Below, piece after piece: positions 38,000 through 50,978 of a DNA stretch of 64,000 nt (its first letter is position 1; each line of letters starts with the position of its first letter). The notes below the pieces were generated by a model. That model was not told the origin of the DNA and did no database searches. It saw only the letters and a list, made by a program, of their open reading frames with translations. The translations under genes and the position numbers were made by a program. The stretch is from contig CM043877.1 of the NCBI GenBank assembly GCA_023846275.1, positions 13,003,107 through 13,067,106 on the forward strand, read 5' to 3'. The stretch is from Vanilla planifolia. Its lineage: Eukaryota; Streptophyta; Magnoliopsida; Asparagales; Orchidaceae.

Positions 38000-40900
38000 A
38001 TGTCCAAGCCCTGGAGTGGAGCAGGCGCATGGGCCCTCGAAGCGGAGCGTGCTGAGGCCGAGGAACGCGAGCGTGCGGCCTCCGAGTTCTCCGGTGCCCC
38101 CACGCTCCTCAACGAAGATGCAGCCCAGAGCTTTCCCAGCCTCAAGGAGGCATCCAAGAAGCAAAAGAAGAAGAAGGCCGTCTCCCTTACCCTTTCCGAG
38201 CTCAACACAGGAACCTACGTTGGCCCCGGCGGTGCCCGCCGCCAATCAGCATTCGAGGCTAAGGGGCTCACCTCAGAAGAGATGTTCAACCTCCCCACTG
38301 GCCCCCGCGAGCGCACAGCCGAGGAGATGGAGCATTCCCGTCTAGGTGGCGGGTTCCGTTCCTATGGCTACAGCCATGGTGCACCTCCTCGTCGCCGACC
38401 TGAATTCGGCATGGATGAAGAATCTAGGAGGGGTCCTTCCTCTTTCAAATCCTCTGATATTGATCTACCCTCTAGGGCAGATGAGGTGGATAATTGGGCT
38501 GTAGGCAAGAAGTTTACTCCGGCTATGGATCACGGCAGGCAAGAGCGAGAGCGGTACGGCTCCCTTGGGAGTGGGGGTTCATCAAAGGCCGATGAGGTGA
38601 GTGATTGGTCTCTGGGAAAGAAATCAATTGCTCCTCCACCTGCTCCTTCCAGACACTCCGGTTTTGGATCTGAGTTCAGGGAGCACTCTATGACTGGAGC
38701 AGATTCTGTTCGTTGGGCCAGAGGTGGCGGGGGATCGTTTTCAAGAAATGGGGAGAGAGAAAGGCCGAAACTTATCCTTGATCCTCCAAAGAGAGATTCT
38801 GGAGCACAGGTTGAGATTGTTCGAAGCAGACCTAGCCCTTTTGGTGCAGCGAGACCTAGGGAAGAGGTGCTAGCCGAGAAGGGGCTGGATTGGAGGAAAA
38901 TGGAAGCTGAGATTGATGTTAAGAAGACAGCTAGGCCAAGCAGCTCTCATTCTAGCAGGCCATCCAGTGCCCAGTCAAGCAGGCCGGAGACCCCAGTGTC
39001 CCAGGTTTCGGTCGAAGCAGCAGCGTCGAAGCCTCGCCCCAAGGTGAACCCCTTCGGTGATGCAAAGCCTCGGGAGGTTCTTTTAGAAGAGAAGGGGATG
39101 GATTGGAGGAAGATTGACTTCGAGCTTGAGCATCGTGGGATTGATAGGTATACTTCTGTTGATTATTTTGTTCATTTGTAGAGTACAAAGGCAAATTAGG
39201 TATAATTTGGATTGCAATTTCTTAGAGAGTTCAATATCCATCGTGTGGTTCTTCTTAGATTCCTTTGCTCATTTTAATTTGTTTTTTTTCCTAGAAACTT
39301 CTCTTAGTGTGCATCTAATTCCATCAGCATGTTTCCATGTGCACTACGATTCAGATGCATGGTTAGAATTAATTTGGTAAAGATCACGAACTGAAATTAT
39401 TTTCTTTATATATAAGCTGTGATATGCAAAACCATAACCTCAGGCATTGCACCCTCTTCTAATCCTCATATTTACAGCCATTGTTTATCTTTGCTGCTCT
39501 TGGTTTCCTTATTTGCAAACCCATTGTACCCATCTGTTACCAGCACACCCATCATTATTCACAGCAACAATGCATAAACCTTTCATCTGATTTAGCTTCT
39601 TTCCCTTTATTTCCTCTTTTGTACCTTCTTCAGCCAATATCTCTCGTCTATCTTCTTGACTTGTACTTGTGGATAAACTACTTATTTATTATGTTGAAGA
39701 ATAATCTTAGATTAATTCCTTTCAAGTTTCTTAAAGTCTATCACTAAATTTAGAAAATAAGATGACCGATTCAGTTTTCGGTTGTGAACAAATATGAAAC
39801 AGATTTGTATAGGACCCTTTTTTTTCCATACTTTCTATGATTGTTTTGCCCATACTGCACATCAAACTTCTGTCTATTGTTATATTGTTGAGTAGAAGAG
39901 AATGATGGACAGCTGCTTTCTTGAGGTTCAGAGGAAGCGAAATTAACATTTGACCTCTTAGCTCAGTCATTTTAATATAGGAGGTTATAACCACTTGGGC
40001 TTTAAATGAAGTTTCTTGGGGTTCAGTAGAACAGAATGATGGGGAGTTTTGGGTTATGAACAAAAAACATTGTGGAACAACATGACTACTTAAATGTGCA
40101 TGTAGGAAATAAACCAATTTTTACTTACAAATGTGTAGAATGGTTCATCTGGAAGCACTTGTTGTTTGCACAATGGGTGTATAACTCAATTGGATAACTT
40201 GGGCACCAGACATTTAGCTTTGCATCCTAAACTTGTACCGATATATCAAGAGGTTATGCAATTTGTCTTTTATATTTGTTAAGTTGGTTTTAGTTGACCA
40301 ATATTACTTATCTAATGAAAAACTTTTTCCTATTTACTGCATACCTGGCCTTTATCGTGAATTATAGCTGTTTTGCAGTTGAATGTTTTCCTATTGCTGT
40401 GCTCATTAGCTTGATTCATTTTGTAATTTTTTTTGTTTTTGAGTTTAGTTGCCTATATTTCAGGCCCGAGACAGATGAAGAGAAGTTGCTGAGGGAAGAG
40501 ATTGATCATTTGAAGGAGAAACTTGCTGTGGTTGCAGAGAGCAAAGTGGATTCTGATTCTGCACAAGATTCTACTGAACAAGCAAATACTTTGCAAGAAC
40601 AGTTAAGACAGAGGGAGAAAGAACTGCAGCAATTGACACAAGGGTTGGATGACAAGATTCGCTTTGGTCAGAAAGCTTCCATGGATTCCAGGCCGGGCTC
40701 GGGGGCTTCTCGAATCAATTTCTCCGCAGATAGTCTACCATCTCAGTCTGGTGCTTTTGAGAGTTCAAGAAATGTGGAGTTCACAGAGAGGCCTCGTTCT
40801 CGTGGTATGGTCGACTCGTGGGGAAGGCCTGCAGATGAGCGACAGAGGAGCAGAGATTCTGGTTTTCTTCCTAGCCGAAACAAAGATAGGTATGCATTTC

Positions 40901-41225
40901 TTCCTTAAGTTTTCTGTTGCTCCATGCAAAATGTTGACACACAATAGTATACTATGAAGTAGTCGGCTAAAACTGGCAATAGTGCAAAGCAGATTTGTTT
41001 TAGACAACATTAAATCCAGTTGATGACCGGAAAGTTTTAAGTTTAGTATTTGAATTAGACCAAAAGAAATGCCTAGTTTGAAGCAGATGATAAAAGGGTT
41101 TCCTTTAAAGATTGTTGTTTTTGTTGTTCTATAGCAAGTTAAAATCTTACAGGAATTGTTCAACCTGACTGATGTCTTCAATGTTTTACCATCTTGGCAG
41201 GTCATATTCTGGAGAAAGGTGGTGA
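38000..41225 (+). CDS. EIF4B: Eukaryotic translation initiation factor 4B, plant type
   Basis: Three exons, 38000-39147, 40464-40889 and 41201-41225, give 532 codons. Both introns are GT-AG and each splits an arginine codon (AG|G). eIF4B assists the eIF4A/eIF4F helicase in unwinding mRNA leaders in the cytosol. The plant-type start MSKPWSGAGAWALEAERAEA is followed by an acidic/basic region and KKQKKKK (about 53-59). Two short repeats, ADEVDNWAVGKK (160-171) and ADEVSDWSLGKK (197-208), precede a glycine-rich stretch (241-247). Two copies of PFG-x-A-[RK]-PRE-x-x-L-x-EKG-x-DWRK lie at 280-300 and 351-371. Exon 2 encodes a charged, probably coiled-coil segment (about 384-450) beginning RPETDEEKLLREEI. 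The last exon adds only RSYSGERWW. The length fits the plant family. Splice sites were chosen by frame and family pattern. Pieces read through into introns, such as a frame ending at 39181, are not real ends. Confidence 0.93.
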
Positions 41226-42731
41226 AAGAAGTCTGCTTTGGATCTCCTATCTCTTTGTTCTGACAACAAGAAGCGTTAATATCTTTCTCTTATATAAATA
41301 TATATATATATATATTTTTTTTGCCCTTTTTTGTTTGCAACATAACAGTAAATTCCATTGTTATCAGAGGTGATTTTTTTTGGGTCACTGCCTTGATGAG
41401 GTTTCAAATTTGAAGTTTTCCCTTATCAAGGCAAACAACTGTCTTCTTGACTTTGGCAATGTACTATGATGGCTTTAAATGCTTGTTGCTTTCATATATA
41501 TATATATATATGCACGTGTTTTGCAATTGTAAAATTTAATATATTTTTAAAAAATGTTTATAATATATAAAATAATAATAATAATAATATTGTTTATTCT
41601 TATAAAATGTTGAGCTATGTCTAAAGACTTTAATCCAAATTTGGGAGATCCTTTCTCTTATCTAGTATTTATCTTCGTTCTTTTATCTAAAAATTCTTAT
41701 TGTTAATACAACAAGCACATAGATTGGAAATCATGATATTTTGAAATAATATAGTTAAGATTTCATTTTATAGTGATACTTACATTTCAAAGAAATCTGC
41801 AAATATATTTTTTTTAAAAAAATTGTTTGATAAAATTTTCATGTTTTCGAAATTACAGTGAAAAATAATTTTTATGAATTATTATTGAACAAAATTTAAG
41901 TTCATAAAAATATTATTTATGCTAAAAACAAGATGAAACAAGAATGGTATTGAAGATTTGATCCATTAACATTAAGTTTTGATTTTAGAACTAACTCCTC
42001 AGTGAGTTTGTATAGCTTGTCATTAAGCAATTCTCCACTGTCTAAATCCATTCAATCATTTCATAAGTATATATAAGATGGATGTATTATGCTTATTAAT
42101 ATCCAAACATATTAGTAGTTAATGCTAATAATGTAGTTCATTGACTTGTCTATGGCTGAACAGTAATAGCAACGTTTTAAACGTTACTATTACACATGAA
42201 ATAAGTTAATAATGCATTAGTGATAATCTTTTTTATGTGTTGATTAACTATTTTCCATAAAACAAGAACATTGCAATGTTGCATTTTGAGTTTTTGCATA
42301 AACTTTTAATGTTTATGGTCTTGATTGGTTCAATCCAAATGAATTCTTACATGAGAGAACATTTTGATGCACACTGTTTGTCATCTTGAATATCCAATAA
42401 CAAACATTTGTAAGATTTTATATCTAACTTTTTACACATTAGATCTAACTTGGACTCCAAAGATACCATTAAACTAAAAACCATCAGAAAATTAGGCAAA
42501 AATGAACAATATCTCACATTCTGTGTTTTGTCATGATAACAAGATGGTGTTGTTTTAAGTCATGAATATGGAAAACATTAAACTGCAATATTCGAAGTAA
42601 GTCAAAAGAACAATACTCAGTAGGCTTGCTCTGAAGCCAACACATTTCTTTTGGCATCGTCAGGCAAAAGAGAAAGAAAATGCCCCATAGTCTGAAAGCT
42701 TTACATCAGGTGTTCACAACTACGCATGTTA
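41226..42731. other. Intergenic region between convergent eIF4B and ankyrin genes
   Basis: Both genes end into this stretch, so it should hold two 3' UTRs. Short AT dinucleotide runs lie at 41299-41315 and 41494-41511, and an AATAAT run near 41572-41589. No gene is seen. A clear poly(A) signal could not be picked from the AT-rich background. Confidence 0.5.
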
Positions 42732-45700
42732 CTAACATGTTAAACCATTCATTCCCCTTGGCAAAGGAGGAACACAACGACTATCAAATTGGTTACTTGA
42801 TGAGCTCTCCTTTGCCATCCCTTCGGCCCTGAAACAGAAGTATTTGTTTAAGCTCTTTGCACTCTTCAAACCTGATCTAAGGAATGAACTCCCAGTAATT
42901 CGATCACCCTTGTGCCTCTCAGACCTCGGCGACGAGAACTGCGAGCATGAGAAGGGGCTGGCTGGAGTTTGAGGGTGAGAAGAAGCTCCTAGGCTTGCAC
43001 CAAACTTTTTGCTCAGCACCGGGTTTGGTGTCCATGTCCTCAATGCTGTTACCCGCTTATTGTTCAGGAGAGATGATGCCCCTTTTGAGAAAGTTTGCTT
43101 ACTGTCTATGCAAGTATTCTTCTCCCTTCGATGGGGCAAAGTTAGGAGAACCCTTAGCCTCTTTGATGCAGAGACAACAGAGTTTGATGGCTCCTTCTTG
43201 TTAGAATGATGCTTATTTTCTTCAAATGGTTCAAAACAGGGGAGCTCACTTGAGCTTGTCTTACAACTGCTCTGAAATGCTTCAATTCCTGCGTATAGGA
43301 ATATCTCAGAATCTGGGATCCTGAAGGAAGTTCCCGGGGCATTTCCCGTGCCGTATTGCATTTCTGATTGCAAGATTGCTGATCTGGACCTTGAGTGTAT
43401 TGGATTGGAAATCATATCCGATGATGGAGATCGAAGATACCCCGAGAGAAGAAAAAGTGGAGTCAAGCCATCATTATCCTGAATGTTGATGTTAATGGAG
43501 GGAATGGTCAGAAGGAGCTCAATAAGGTTAGCATTCTCTATGTCAATCACAGCCAAATGCAGTGCTGTCCTGCCTATATTGTTCTGCAAGTTGACGATTT
43601 CTTGAACGTTGAATAAGTCACCCGAGATCAGTCGTCTAATGAGTTCCATTTGGCAGCCGAGCGTTCGAAATCCTCGAGCCTGAAACCCTGCAACTGCCTT
43701 GTGAAGGAAAGTATCTCCATCATTGTTTTTCACAGAAGACAATGGCAAGGAGGCCAAGATTAAAGCTTCGAAAACTGCTAAATGGCCCCAAAATGCGGCA
43801 ACATGCAATGCCGTGTTGCCCCGATTGTCCCTTGAAAAAATGATGTTGTGGGATGTGATGAGACAGTTGACTACCTGCAGAATGAAGAGTACGAAAGATA
43901 TAAATGGTAGCAAAACAAGTATAGTTTTTAACCATTAAAGAGTCCATTTAGCAGAAGCCATTACCCATTTATATAAATACAATTGATCAGTATCTTTCAA
44001 GCTAATTGGCAGGTTGCATATTAGACTATGTGCTCGTGTACAATATTAAAGCTTCATACAAAATTCTTATTGGCAACGGACATTAGAAGCGCCAAAGCAA
44101 AACAGAATAGTCATTCCTGTATTAAGTTCAATTTGATTTCATCTCCAGTTTGCTCATTGCAAAGATGTTCTTGCTAGTTTCATCTTTTATTAGAAATCCT
44201 GCATGGATCAAACACTCATCATGCCTTTTGATCTTACCAGACAAGTTGATCGCAGGGCAATATGCCCTCATACCTTACGTTATTGTTTTGATAAGAACAT
44301 AAGCATAAAATATGTTCATTAATTTTCTGGATGAAAGCATCAAATGACTAGATGGAAATGACAAAACAATTTGTTGGGTTGCCCACAAAAAAATTCGAGG
44401 AGGTTCGATCACTATTGAAATGTAGATGATCTCAACCTTAACTTGTGAAATCAAATTAGTTTAGCTTCTGAACCAATGGCAACCCAGCACTTTATATTTG
44501 ACTTTTAAGCTTTGGTGAGTATGAACATCCAAGATTCATTAAAACCTCGGAGCAATTGGTACTCGGCAAATGGAATTTGGCCTCGACCATTGGAGCTTGA
44601 AACAAATAGTACGCTTGGCCTTTTTGGCATATTGAATATGGTAAAGTTCAACTTCGTCTACATTTGAACATTAGCCAAGTTCCTCTGAAACAAACTATTG
44701 GTTGTTGGTGGATTTCTAGGCAGGTTAAGTGAACTAAAACTAGTCTCTATCTTCAGTGTTGGCTTGTCAAAAATAATCATTCTTGACCTCCAAAGCTTGT
44801 CAGATAGATGTCGCAAATTCATATATTTTTATAAAATGCAGCGCACCTCAACAGTTCTTTGCTGGCTTATGAGCATAAGCTGAATCTTTTAAAAGATAAT
44901 CCAAAGTTGAAGGGTTTGAAATCTGGCTATTCTCAATATCAAGATGGCCGTAAGGTTATTGCATGCACAAAAGACAGGTTTTCCCTTAACAAAGAACTCT
45001 TTGTTGGAACTACAAACCACTTTGAAGATTTCAAAATGAAATTTGATGAAAAATCTATGAATAAGACATTTCTAAACTTGATCAAAATGTTAATCCAAAA
45101 TGATAAGCCTTCTGCTAAGGATTATCTAAAGAGCTGTCCTCTTTCTTCTGACAAAACCAATTTGACAAATGTATTCAATCAACATGCTTTGGAAGACATT
45201 ATTCTTCATATACTCAGCATTTTATTTAACTTAAAAGCAGAATTTTCCAATGGCCCATGTATCAACCCTTGTAAACCAATTAGACACTTATGTCCTAGCT
45301 GCCTTTTTTAGTTCAATTCTTGTGACATGAATAAGCTTCTAATGAGGAAATGAAGTCTGAGATGAAGAATGGAAAGCGAAGAAGCGTCACCTCTAGGAAA
45401 GTTTTTGATAAGTATGTGATTCGAACACACATGGTCCTCTTCTTAGAGGGGGTTGATCTCTCTATCTAGAGATGGCCTTCAAGCTAGCAATGGGACTCTT
45501 AAATTGGTAGGTTTTTCATAAGTGAGCTGAACTAGAATGAAAACATTCGGGATTTCTGAGACAAAGTTTTCTCAAGATGAATTACCGATTGTCATTGGGG
45601 TTCAAAGTTTTTTATCAATTGACTCAAAGAATTGACTTGAACTGAAACTTTCAAGCCAGTGCGATTGAGAGGACTATGTCATTGGAGTTAATGATCATGC

Positions 45701-48700
45701 TATGCGCATAGAGCAAGTTTATTTCCCCTCTTTCATGTACTTGAAATTGATAAAGATTTGGAAGTCCAATGACACTTTAAGATGTTCTAGACAATTTAAA
45801 AATGTCACCTTTCTAAGGTAAGTAGTCTTGAGTTGTGAGGATACTGATTAAGTTTTTGTTGGATTCTCAAGCTTTTATTTTAACAAGTTCACTTGTTTGG
45901 CAAATCTTACCAATTATGATCCACTAAGCTGAAGATGAACCTTGTTATGAGCTTAATCACTTGAATTCTGTACCTTTAGTTTGGCTCATTATTCAAAGCA
46001 TTGTTCATGCAATTCTCAATTTTTGTGAGGTACCTAAAAAGACCCTATTAGCATAGTATCTAAAGTTGACAATAAAGATGAGGCCTCAACTTTCTTTTTT
46101 TATCGATTCCTGAATTGTCTTTGTTTTAGCCTCACTAGAATTAGGTATTACTTTGGTGGAATACACATGTCCTCCTTACAAAATATAAGTAAATTTTAAA
46201 CCTTCACGAGGTATGCATTTTTGTCGAATTATTCCAACTCAAACCCTTTAACTTACGAGTAGAAGATTTCTATCAACTAAATTTAACTTTGTAATACAAT
46301 GCATGTTTTTTTATCTCCATCCTTGGGTTTTATGAATTGACATTCCTAAGAGGCATCACCTTCTAAAGTTACATCTCTTGTGAAGTTGTCAAATTCAACT
46401 CGAAGTTGACCCATCAATGCCTTATGACTTTAATACAATAGTAAGACAATTTGGTTATCACAACTAATAAGCTGAAATTGAATGGCTTAGCTTTTGGTTC
46501 ACGAACCAATAAAGTTGAGCGAAACAAATTTTTGAGTTGCAAGCCATTGACTTGAGTGGCTCATCCTTGCTTATTGGAGGGACCATTTGTAGTAGTTGTT
46601 TTATTAGTGAGACTTTATCTCCATAAGAATCATCATTTGAGATTTCTTGATCCCATCAAGGTTAGTAGAAAATTTAACCTGTTGATATGATTATGAACAA
46701 AAAGACAATTATATTCCTTTAAAACTGCTATCATTGTTTGTATTTTGAATGGTTTGAATACGTTTGACAATCTTTGTAGGCAACAAACATGTAGAGTTAC
46801 AGCAATTTTGGGATTGCGACTTGACTAATGGCCATGGCGGCAGTGACAAAAGAGACAATTGGACCTAGAGGTGGTGATGCCAAAGGGGAAGAGCCTAAAA
46901 ATGACATTGGAAGCTTACTTGGGTGACAACAAAGGAAATGACCATGGAGGCAGTTGGTTAAGGAGTTGGGATTCACGGTGATGATGGAGGTGAGACAACT
47001 AATTAGAAACAAAATTATGGTGATGAGAAAACAGAAAATGTATGATAGAAGGGAGGAAAGTATGCACAAGAGAAAGGGAGAAGATCGTAAAAGATAATAA
47101 TGATGAACATAGAGAGAGAGAGAGAGGGTGACCAATGCAACAAAGGTAGTTATAGGATAAAGGAAGTGAGAAGCAAAAAGAACCAGATTGTTAGAGAAGA
47201 AAAGCTGATGACCTATGACATTCCATGGGATCAACACCAATTTTCTAGTTAAATTTTTAATGTAAACAAATTTCTTTATGTTTTAATTAGATAGAAGTAG
47301 AAGAAGAGATAGACGACAAAGTTGGAGTTGGAGATAAGAAGAGAGAGAGAGAGACGAGGGAGGGGGGAGAGGATTCGAAGTAGAAGACATTGAAGTAGAA
47401 ATAGCATGTGGAGGGAGATGGGAGAATAGTGGATGCCGAATCCTAGTCTTGAAAGGTTTGGTGGAATGCAAGTTTCAAATTTTTTTCTGAATTTAATCAA
47501 CTAAATGGCCATGAAAACATATTTTAAACAATTCACCACTTAAATAGCCATAAACTAAGAAAAGAAAGTTTTGTTCTTGTTAATACAAACAAGGATAGAA
47601 ATTCATTGTGAATTTATCATATACATATCTCATTAGGTCAAATTAAATCAACAAGATGACCACCATCTAATTTCATCAAATGAATAGAGTAGTGAAAAAG
47701 AATTTTAATATCAAGATAAAAAAGAATAGAGAAATGATAAAAAGAAAAAATAGATAAAACAACATAAAATAGATACTTAAAAACAATATGACAAAGTTTT
47801 GGCTTAAATTCAACAAGACATAAAATGCTCCACTCAATTCTAGACAATAAAAAGAAATGAGTGAGAGGAAATGCCAATGGAGTAAGACTCCAACCTTGGA
47901 ATAAGACTCCATCCTTATAACATGTTGGCATGGTTTTACGAGATATTTGATGTTATAGCCAATCCAATTCTAATTAGAAAAACAAAAACAGAAGAGAAAA
48001 TGGCAATAAAGCCATGAGCAAAATCCTTTTAGTAAAATCAATGCCATAAGCAACTCTCACCTCAACTTGCCCTCTTCCAGAGGCACCATGTAAGATTGTT
48101 GCCCCTTCATTGTCTCTGTAGGCCAAGACATCCGAACTCTGCCCCAGAAGCTCCTTCAACATCTCTAAGTTCCCTCCCCTTGCAGCAGCAAAAAGTGCCC
48201 TATTCACCATCTCAGACTTGAAGAGTGAAAGATCATCATTTCCACTCCCCAAACCCTCATGAGCTCCCACCGGACCAACCAAACCCTTGGGTGAGGTCAA
48301 GGCCTCAAATATAGCCTTGAACACCTGCGAACTTTTACTCCTTGCTGCTGCATAGAGTATATCAGTGACACCATATTCCCCCTCTCCAAACACTAAAAGT
48401 GGGTCTCTCTCAAGCAGCTCATTGATAAATTCCATGTCACCAGCTGAGGCAGCAGTGTACAGGAGCCAACCACCATAGCCTGCACGAATAAGACTGTTCT
48501 TGTTCTTTGTTTCACATTCAAGTAAGAGTTTGCGGGCAACAAATGACCGGCATTTGGCAGCTTCTGTGAATTGGCAATCATCATCCCACAGTGTCTCAAG
48601 CTGACGAATCCGTCGGAGAGACGTGAGCTTGATAAGGAGATTGATGTCAATGTGAAGGAGTTCCCGGACAACCTCATATTGGCCGTTAGCTGCTGCAAAG

Positions 48701-48771
48701 TCTATGGGTGAGGCATACCACCACTTGTTTCCAGTACTCTCCCAATGAAGTGGGAAGTATGGATGAGGCAT
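42732..48771 (-). CDS. Ankyrin repeat protein, plant soluble type
   Basis: Two exons on the minus strand: 48061-48771 (237 codons from ATG) and 42732-43874, joined in phase 0 (GAG|GTGAGA donor, TTCTGCAG acceptor), giving 617 residues. The N-terminal half has ankyrin units: SPIDFAAANGQYEVVRELL (21-39), LLYTAASAGDMEFINELLE (103-121), DILYAAARSKSSQVFKAI (137-154), RALFAAARGGNLEMLKELL (191-209) and ATILHGASGRGQVEVVNCLI spanning the splice (224-243). Further units follow after it (NTALHVAAFWGHLAVFEALI, TFLHKAVAG, TALHLAVID, LTPLFLLSG). The C-terminal part, about 200 residues, is Ser-rich, basic and probably unstructured, with no transmembrane segments, so this is not an ACD6-type membrane ankyrin protein. 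The opening MPHPYFPLHWESTGNKWWYA matches, from memory, an Arabidopsis group including AT3G04470. Function is unknown, and ankyrin repeats imply protein binding. Confidence 0.92.
43875..48060 (-). other. Intron of the ankyrin gene, 4.2 kb
   Basis: It is bounded by consensus GT (48060-48059) and AG (43876-43875) on the minus strand. It contains an unrecognised plus-strand open frame (listed separately) and short GA tracts at 47111-47127 and 47341-47354. Minus-strand frames at 46797-47240 and 47638-47931 look like by-products of purine-rich DNA. The size suggests an insertion, perhaps of an unidentified retroelement at about 44.4-47.4 kb. Confidence 0.8.
44859..45311 (+). CDS. Unrecognised 150-codon open frame in the ankyrin intron
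   Basis: This is the longest unexplained frame inside the intron, antisense to the ankyrin gene. The product is Lys/Asn/Leu-rich with a fairly normal amino-acid mix (for example NPKLKGLKSGYSQYQDGRK and KPSAKDYLKSCPLSS) and ends in a Cys-rich tail. A second frame at 44698-44883 overlaps its start. I recognise no domain. It could be a fragment of a mobile element or a captured gene, or chance in AT-rich DNA. No promoter or splice structure supports expression. Confidence 0.15.
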   Translation: MLAYEHKLNLLKDNPKLKGLKSGYSQYQDGRKVIACTKDRFSLNKELFVGTTNHFEDFKMKFDEKSMNKTFLNLIKMLIQNDKPSAKDYLKSCPLSSDKTNLTNVFNQHALEDIILHILSILFNLKAEFSNGPCINPCKPIRHLCPSCLF

Positions 48772-49084
48772 TAGAAATATAAAAAAGAACCAAACGCGAG
48801 CAGAGGAATAGGAAAGGAGACAACTTTCACAAAGAAGAACGGTTCAGAAGAGGTCGGAACAAAACCCGCTTCGGAAAATCATAAAAGGGAAAGCCGTAGT
48901 AGAGGAATATCATGGGAAATAGTCAAAGAGAGCAAGTTCAAACCTTTCCACCAGAGATTAAATCCATGAATACAAGCAACAACATGAACACAAATTACAG
49001 TCCACATAAAAAGCAAATTTAAGTCAATAGTGTTCAGAAATAAAATGTGTTTTCTGAGGGAGAAGAAGCACGAACCGCTTACCT

Positions 49085-49290
49085 TTGAAGCCAGCTAAAG
49101 ACCTAAGTTACGGTTAATAAGACAAAAGTCTTCGAGACAGATGACAAACATTCAACTGTTTTAAATCTAAAGAGACAAATAAGAAAAAGATGCGACACAA
49201 CAGTATACTTCCTTCCATACAGACCAAGGAGCCATGAGAACCCCAAGAGATGTCAGATGTTTGAAGGAAGGGGAGCGAAGGGCGCCGGTG
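49085..49290 (-). other. Candidate 5' UTR exon of the ankyrin gene
   Basis: On the minus strand CTGGCTTCAAAG is followed by GTAAGC (donor at 49084-49083), ending a GC-richer stretch. TATA-like sequence (TATTATATAGATATATATG) lies at about 49300-49318, some 20-30 bases upstream of the presumed start of transcription. The ankyrin ATG at 48771 would then follow a short 5' UTR intron whose acceptor I could not fix. A small upstream open frame starts at an ATG in this exon. Confidence 0.4.
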
Positions 49291-50978
49291 GTAAGAAGGA
49301 TGCATATATATCTATATAATACATGATTGACACCAGCTAAAAGGCTGTACTTTTTTGTATAAACGAAATCGTCGTCATCTTCCCTTGAGCTCAGAAATAA
49401 CGCGAAATTAGGGCAGAGACAGCTAAAGGCCCATCTAAGTTCCGACAAATAGGTTTATTTTTGTCATTTATTGTCGGCATTCACAAAAATCATTTCATGA
49501 AACTTCATATTTATAAAATTAATATTAATAAAGTAATATTTAAAATTATAAGGAGAATGAATATCTGAAATATTTTATGATTTTATGATGTAAAGGAAAA
49601 AAAATATAAATATATTTTTCAAAATTATTATGCATTTCCATATTTCTCATTTTCTCATATGAATTACAATCACGTGGGCCTCATGTGAGATTGTACAAAA
49701 ATACATTTTTGTTAATATTAAGCATAATAATTATTATCACCTTTTATTTCTTTTTAAAAAATTATACTTTTGTCATTACACGTATAGGTTCAGTTTAGTT
49801 TCATCAAAAGTTAGCAATATAAAAATATCACATCTAAGAATTATTTTAGTCATTTAATAATACAAATTATTTTATTAAAGAAATAATATTTATAAAGTTT
49901 TTATGATATTAAATAATAATTTTTTTAAATCAAAATATTTATTAATTATTTTTAATATTCAACAACAACAATATAAAATCAAACGAAGACTAACTATTAT
50001 ACGTGGCACGTCATTGGGATGCATTTTATAGTGTCGCTTCAAACAAGCGCTGGAGAGAGAAAAAAAAAGTATTTTTTTTTTATAAAATAGCTATTTGACC
50101 TTTTCATTCTTGTGCTCTTATTTATAATTTTTAGTTTTTTTTATAATTTATCATTATTTTTTAATAACATAAAAAATATAATAATATCATACTATTACTT
50201 CATTTATGTTAGTTTATTAAACAAAGTTTAATATCATTGGTTATATTTTTTTTCGTACAAGAATTAATTTGACCCTCATGATATTTCTAAAATATATTTT
50301 TATTAGAATACAATAACATTATTATTTATTTATATTATTGTTTAATTTTGATTACTTGTTTATTTTTTAAACATATATCCAATCATAATAAAATCATATA
50401 CATTTTATTTATTTTTCAAATATTTTTCAACATCACATGTTAATAACGAAGAGATCAAGTTGGAATCTTCTAATAAGATTTATATCTAATTATAAGACAA
50501 AAATGATGGAGATAAAGAATAATAATCGGTGATTCAATCACTAATTCAAAATTTGGTCATAATCTGTTAAAATGCATTTTAAAAAATTATTTTCAAATAG
50601 AGTTAGAAATTATATATGTGGGTTTAGAGTTCACTTAGTTTGTAGTGTAGATTATCTAAGGTTAAATTTTCCCTTTCTTTGCTAAGTTCGAGAGCTTGCA
50701 TAGGGGTATGACAACGATGTTTGTGAGCACTTGAGGTAGTGTGGGAAGCTAACAACATCGCATAACAAGGGATCAGCATATTTGGATGCTACTGTAGGGG
50801 GTGGGTTCCGTAAATGTCGACAAATGAGTGAGGCGATGCTTTTAAATGCGACAATAGAACCTTTCATTAAACTTGTCAATCTTGTTAATTATGTCCAACA
50901 ACCTTAATATTAGAAAACAAAACTCAATTATGACATTTATGACTCAAATTTTCATTGATAAATAAAAGTTAGTTATAC

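Noticed and set aside
37909..38245. Two minus-strand frames antisense to the eIF4B first exon
   Set aside because: Ser/Ala/Arg-rich complements of coding sequence, with no start context or domain.
39114..40117. Plus- and minus-strand frames between eIF4B exons 1 and 2
   Set aside because: They lie inside intron 1. The exon-exon join across them restores a perfect family sequence.
46797..47931. Hydrophobic minus-strand frames inside the ankyrin intron, resembling membrane proteins
   Set aside because: They are the complement of A- and GA-rich sequence, which always reads as Phe/Leu/Ser/Ile. There is no other support.
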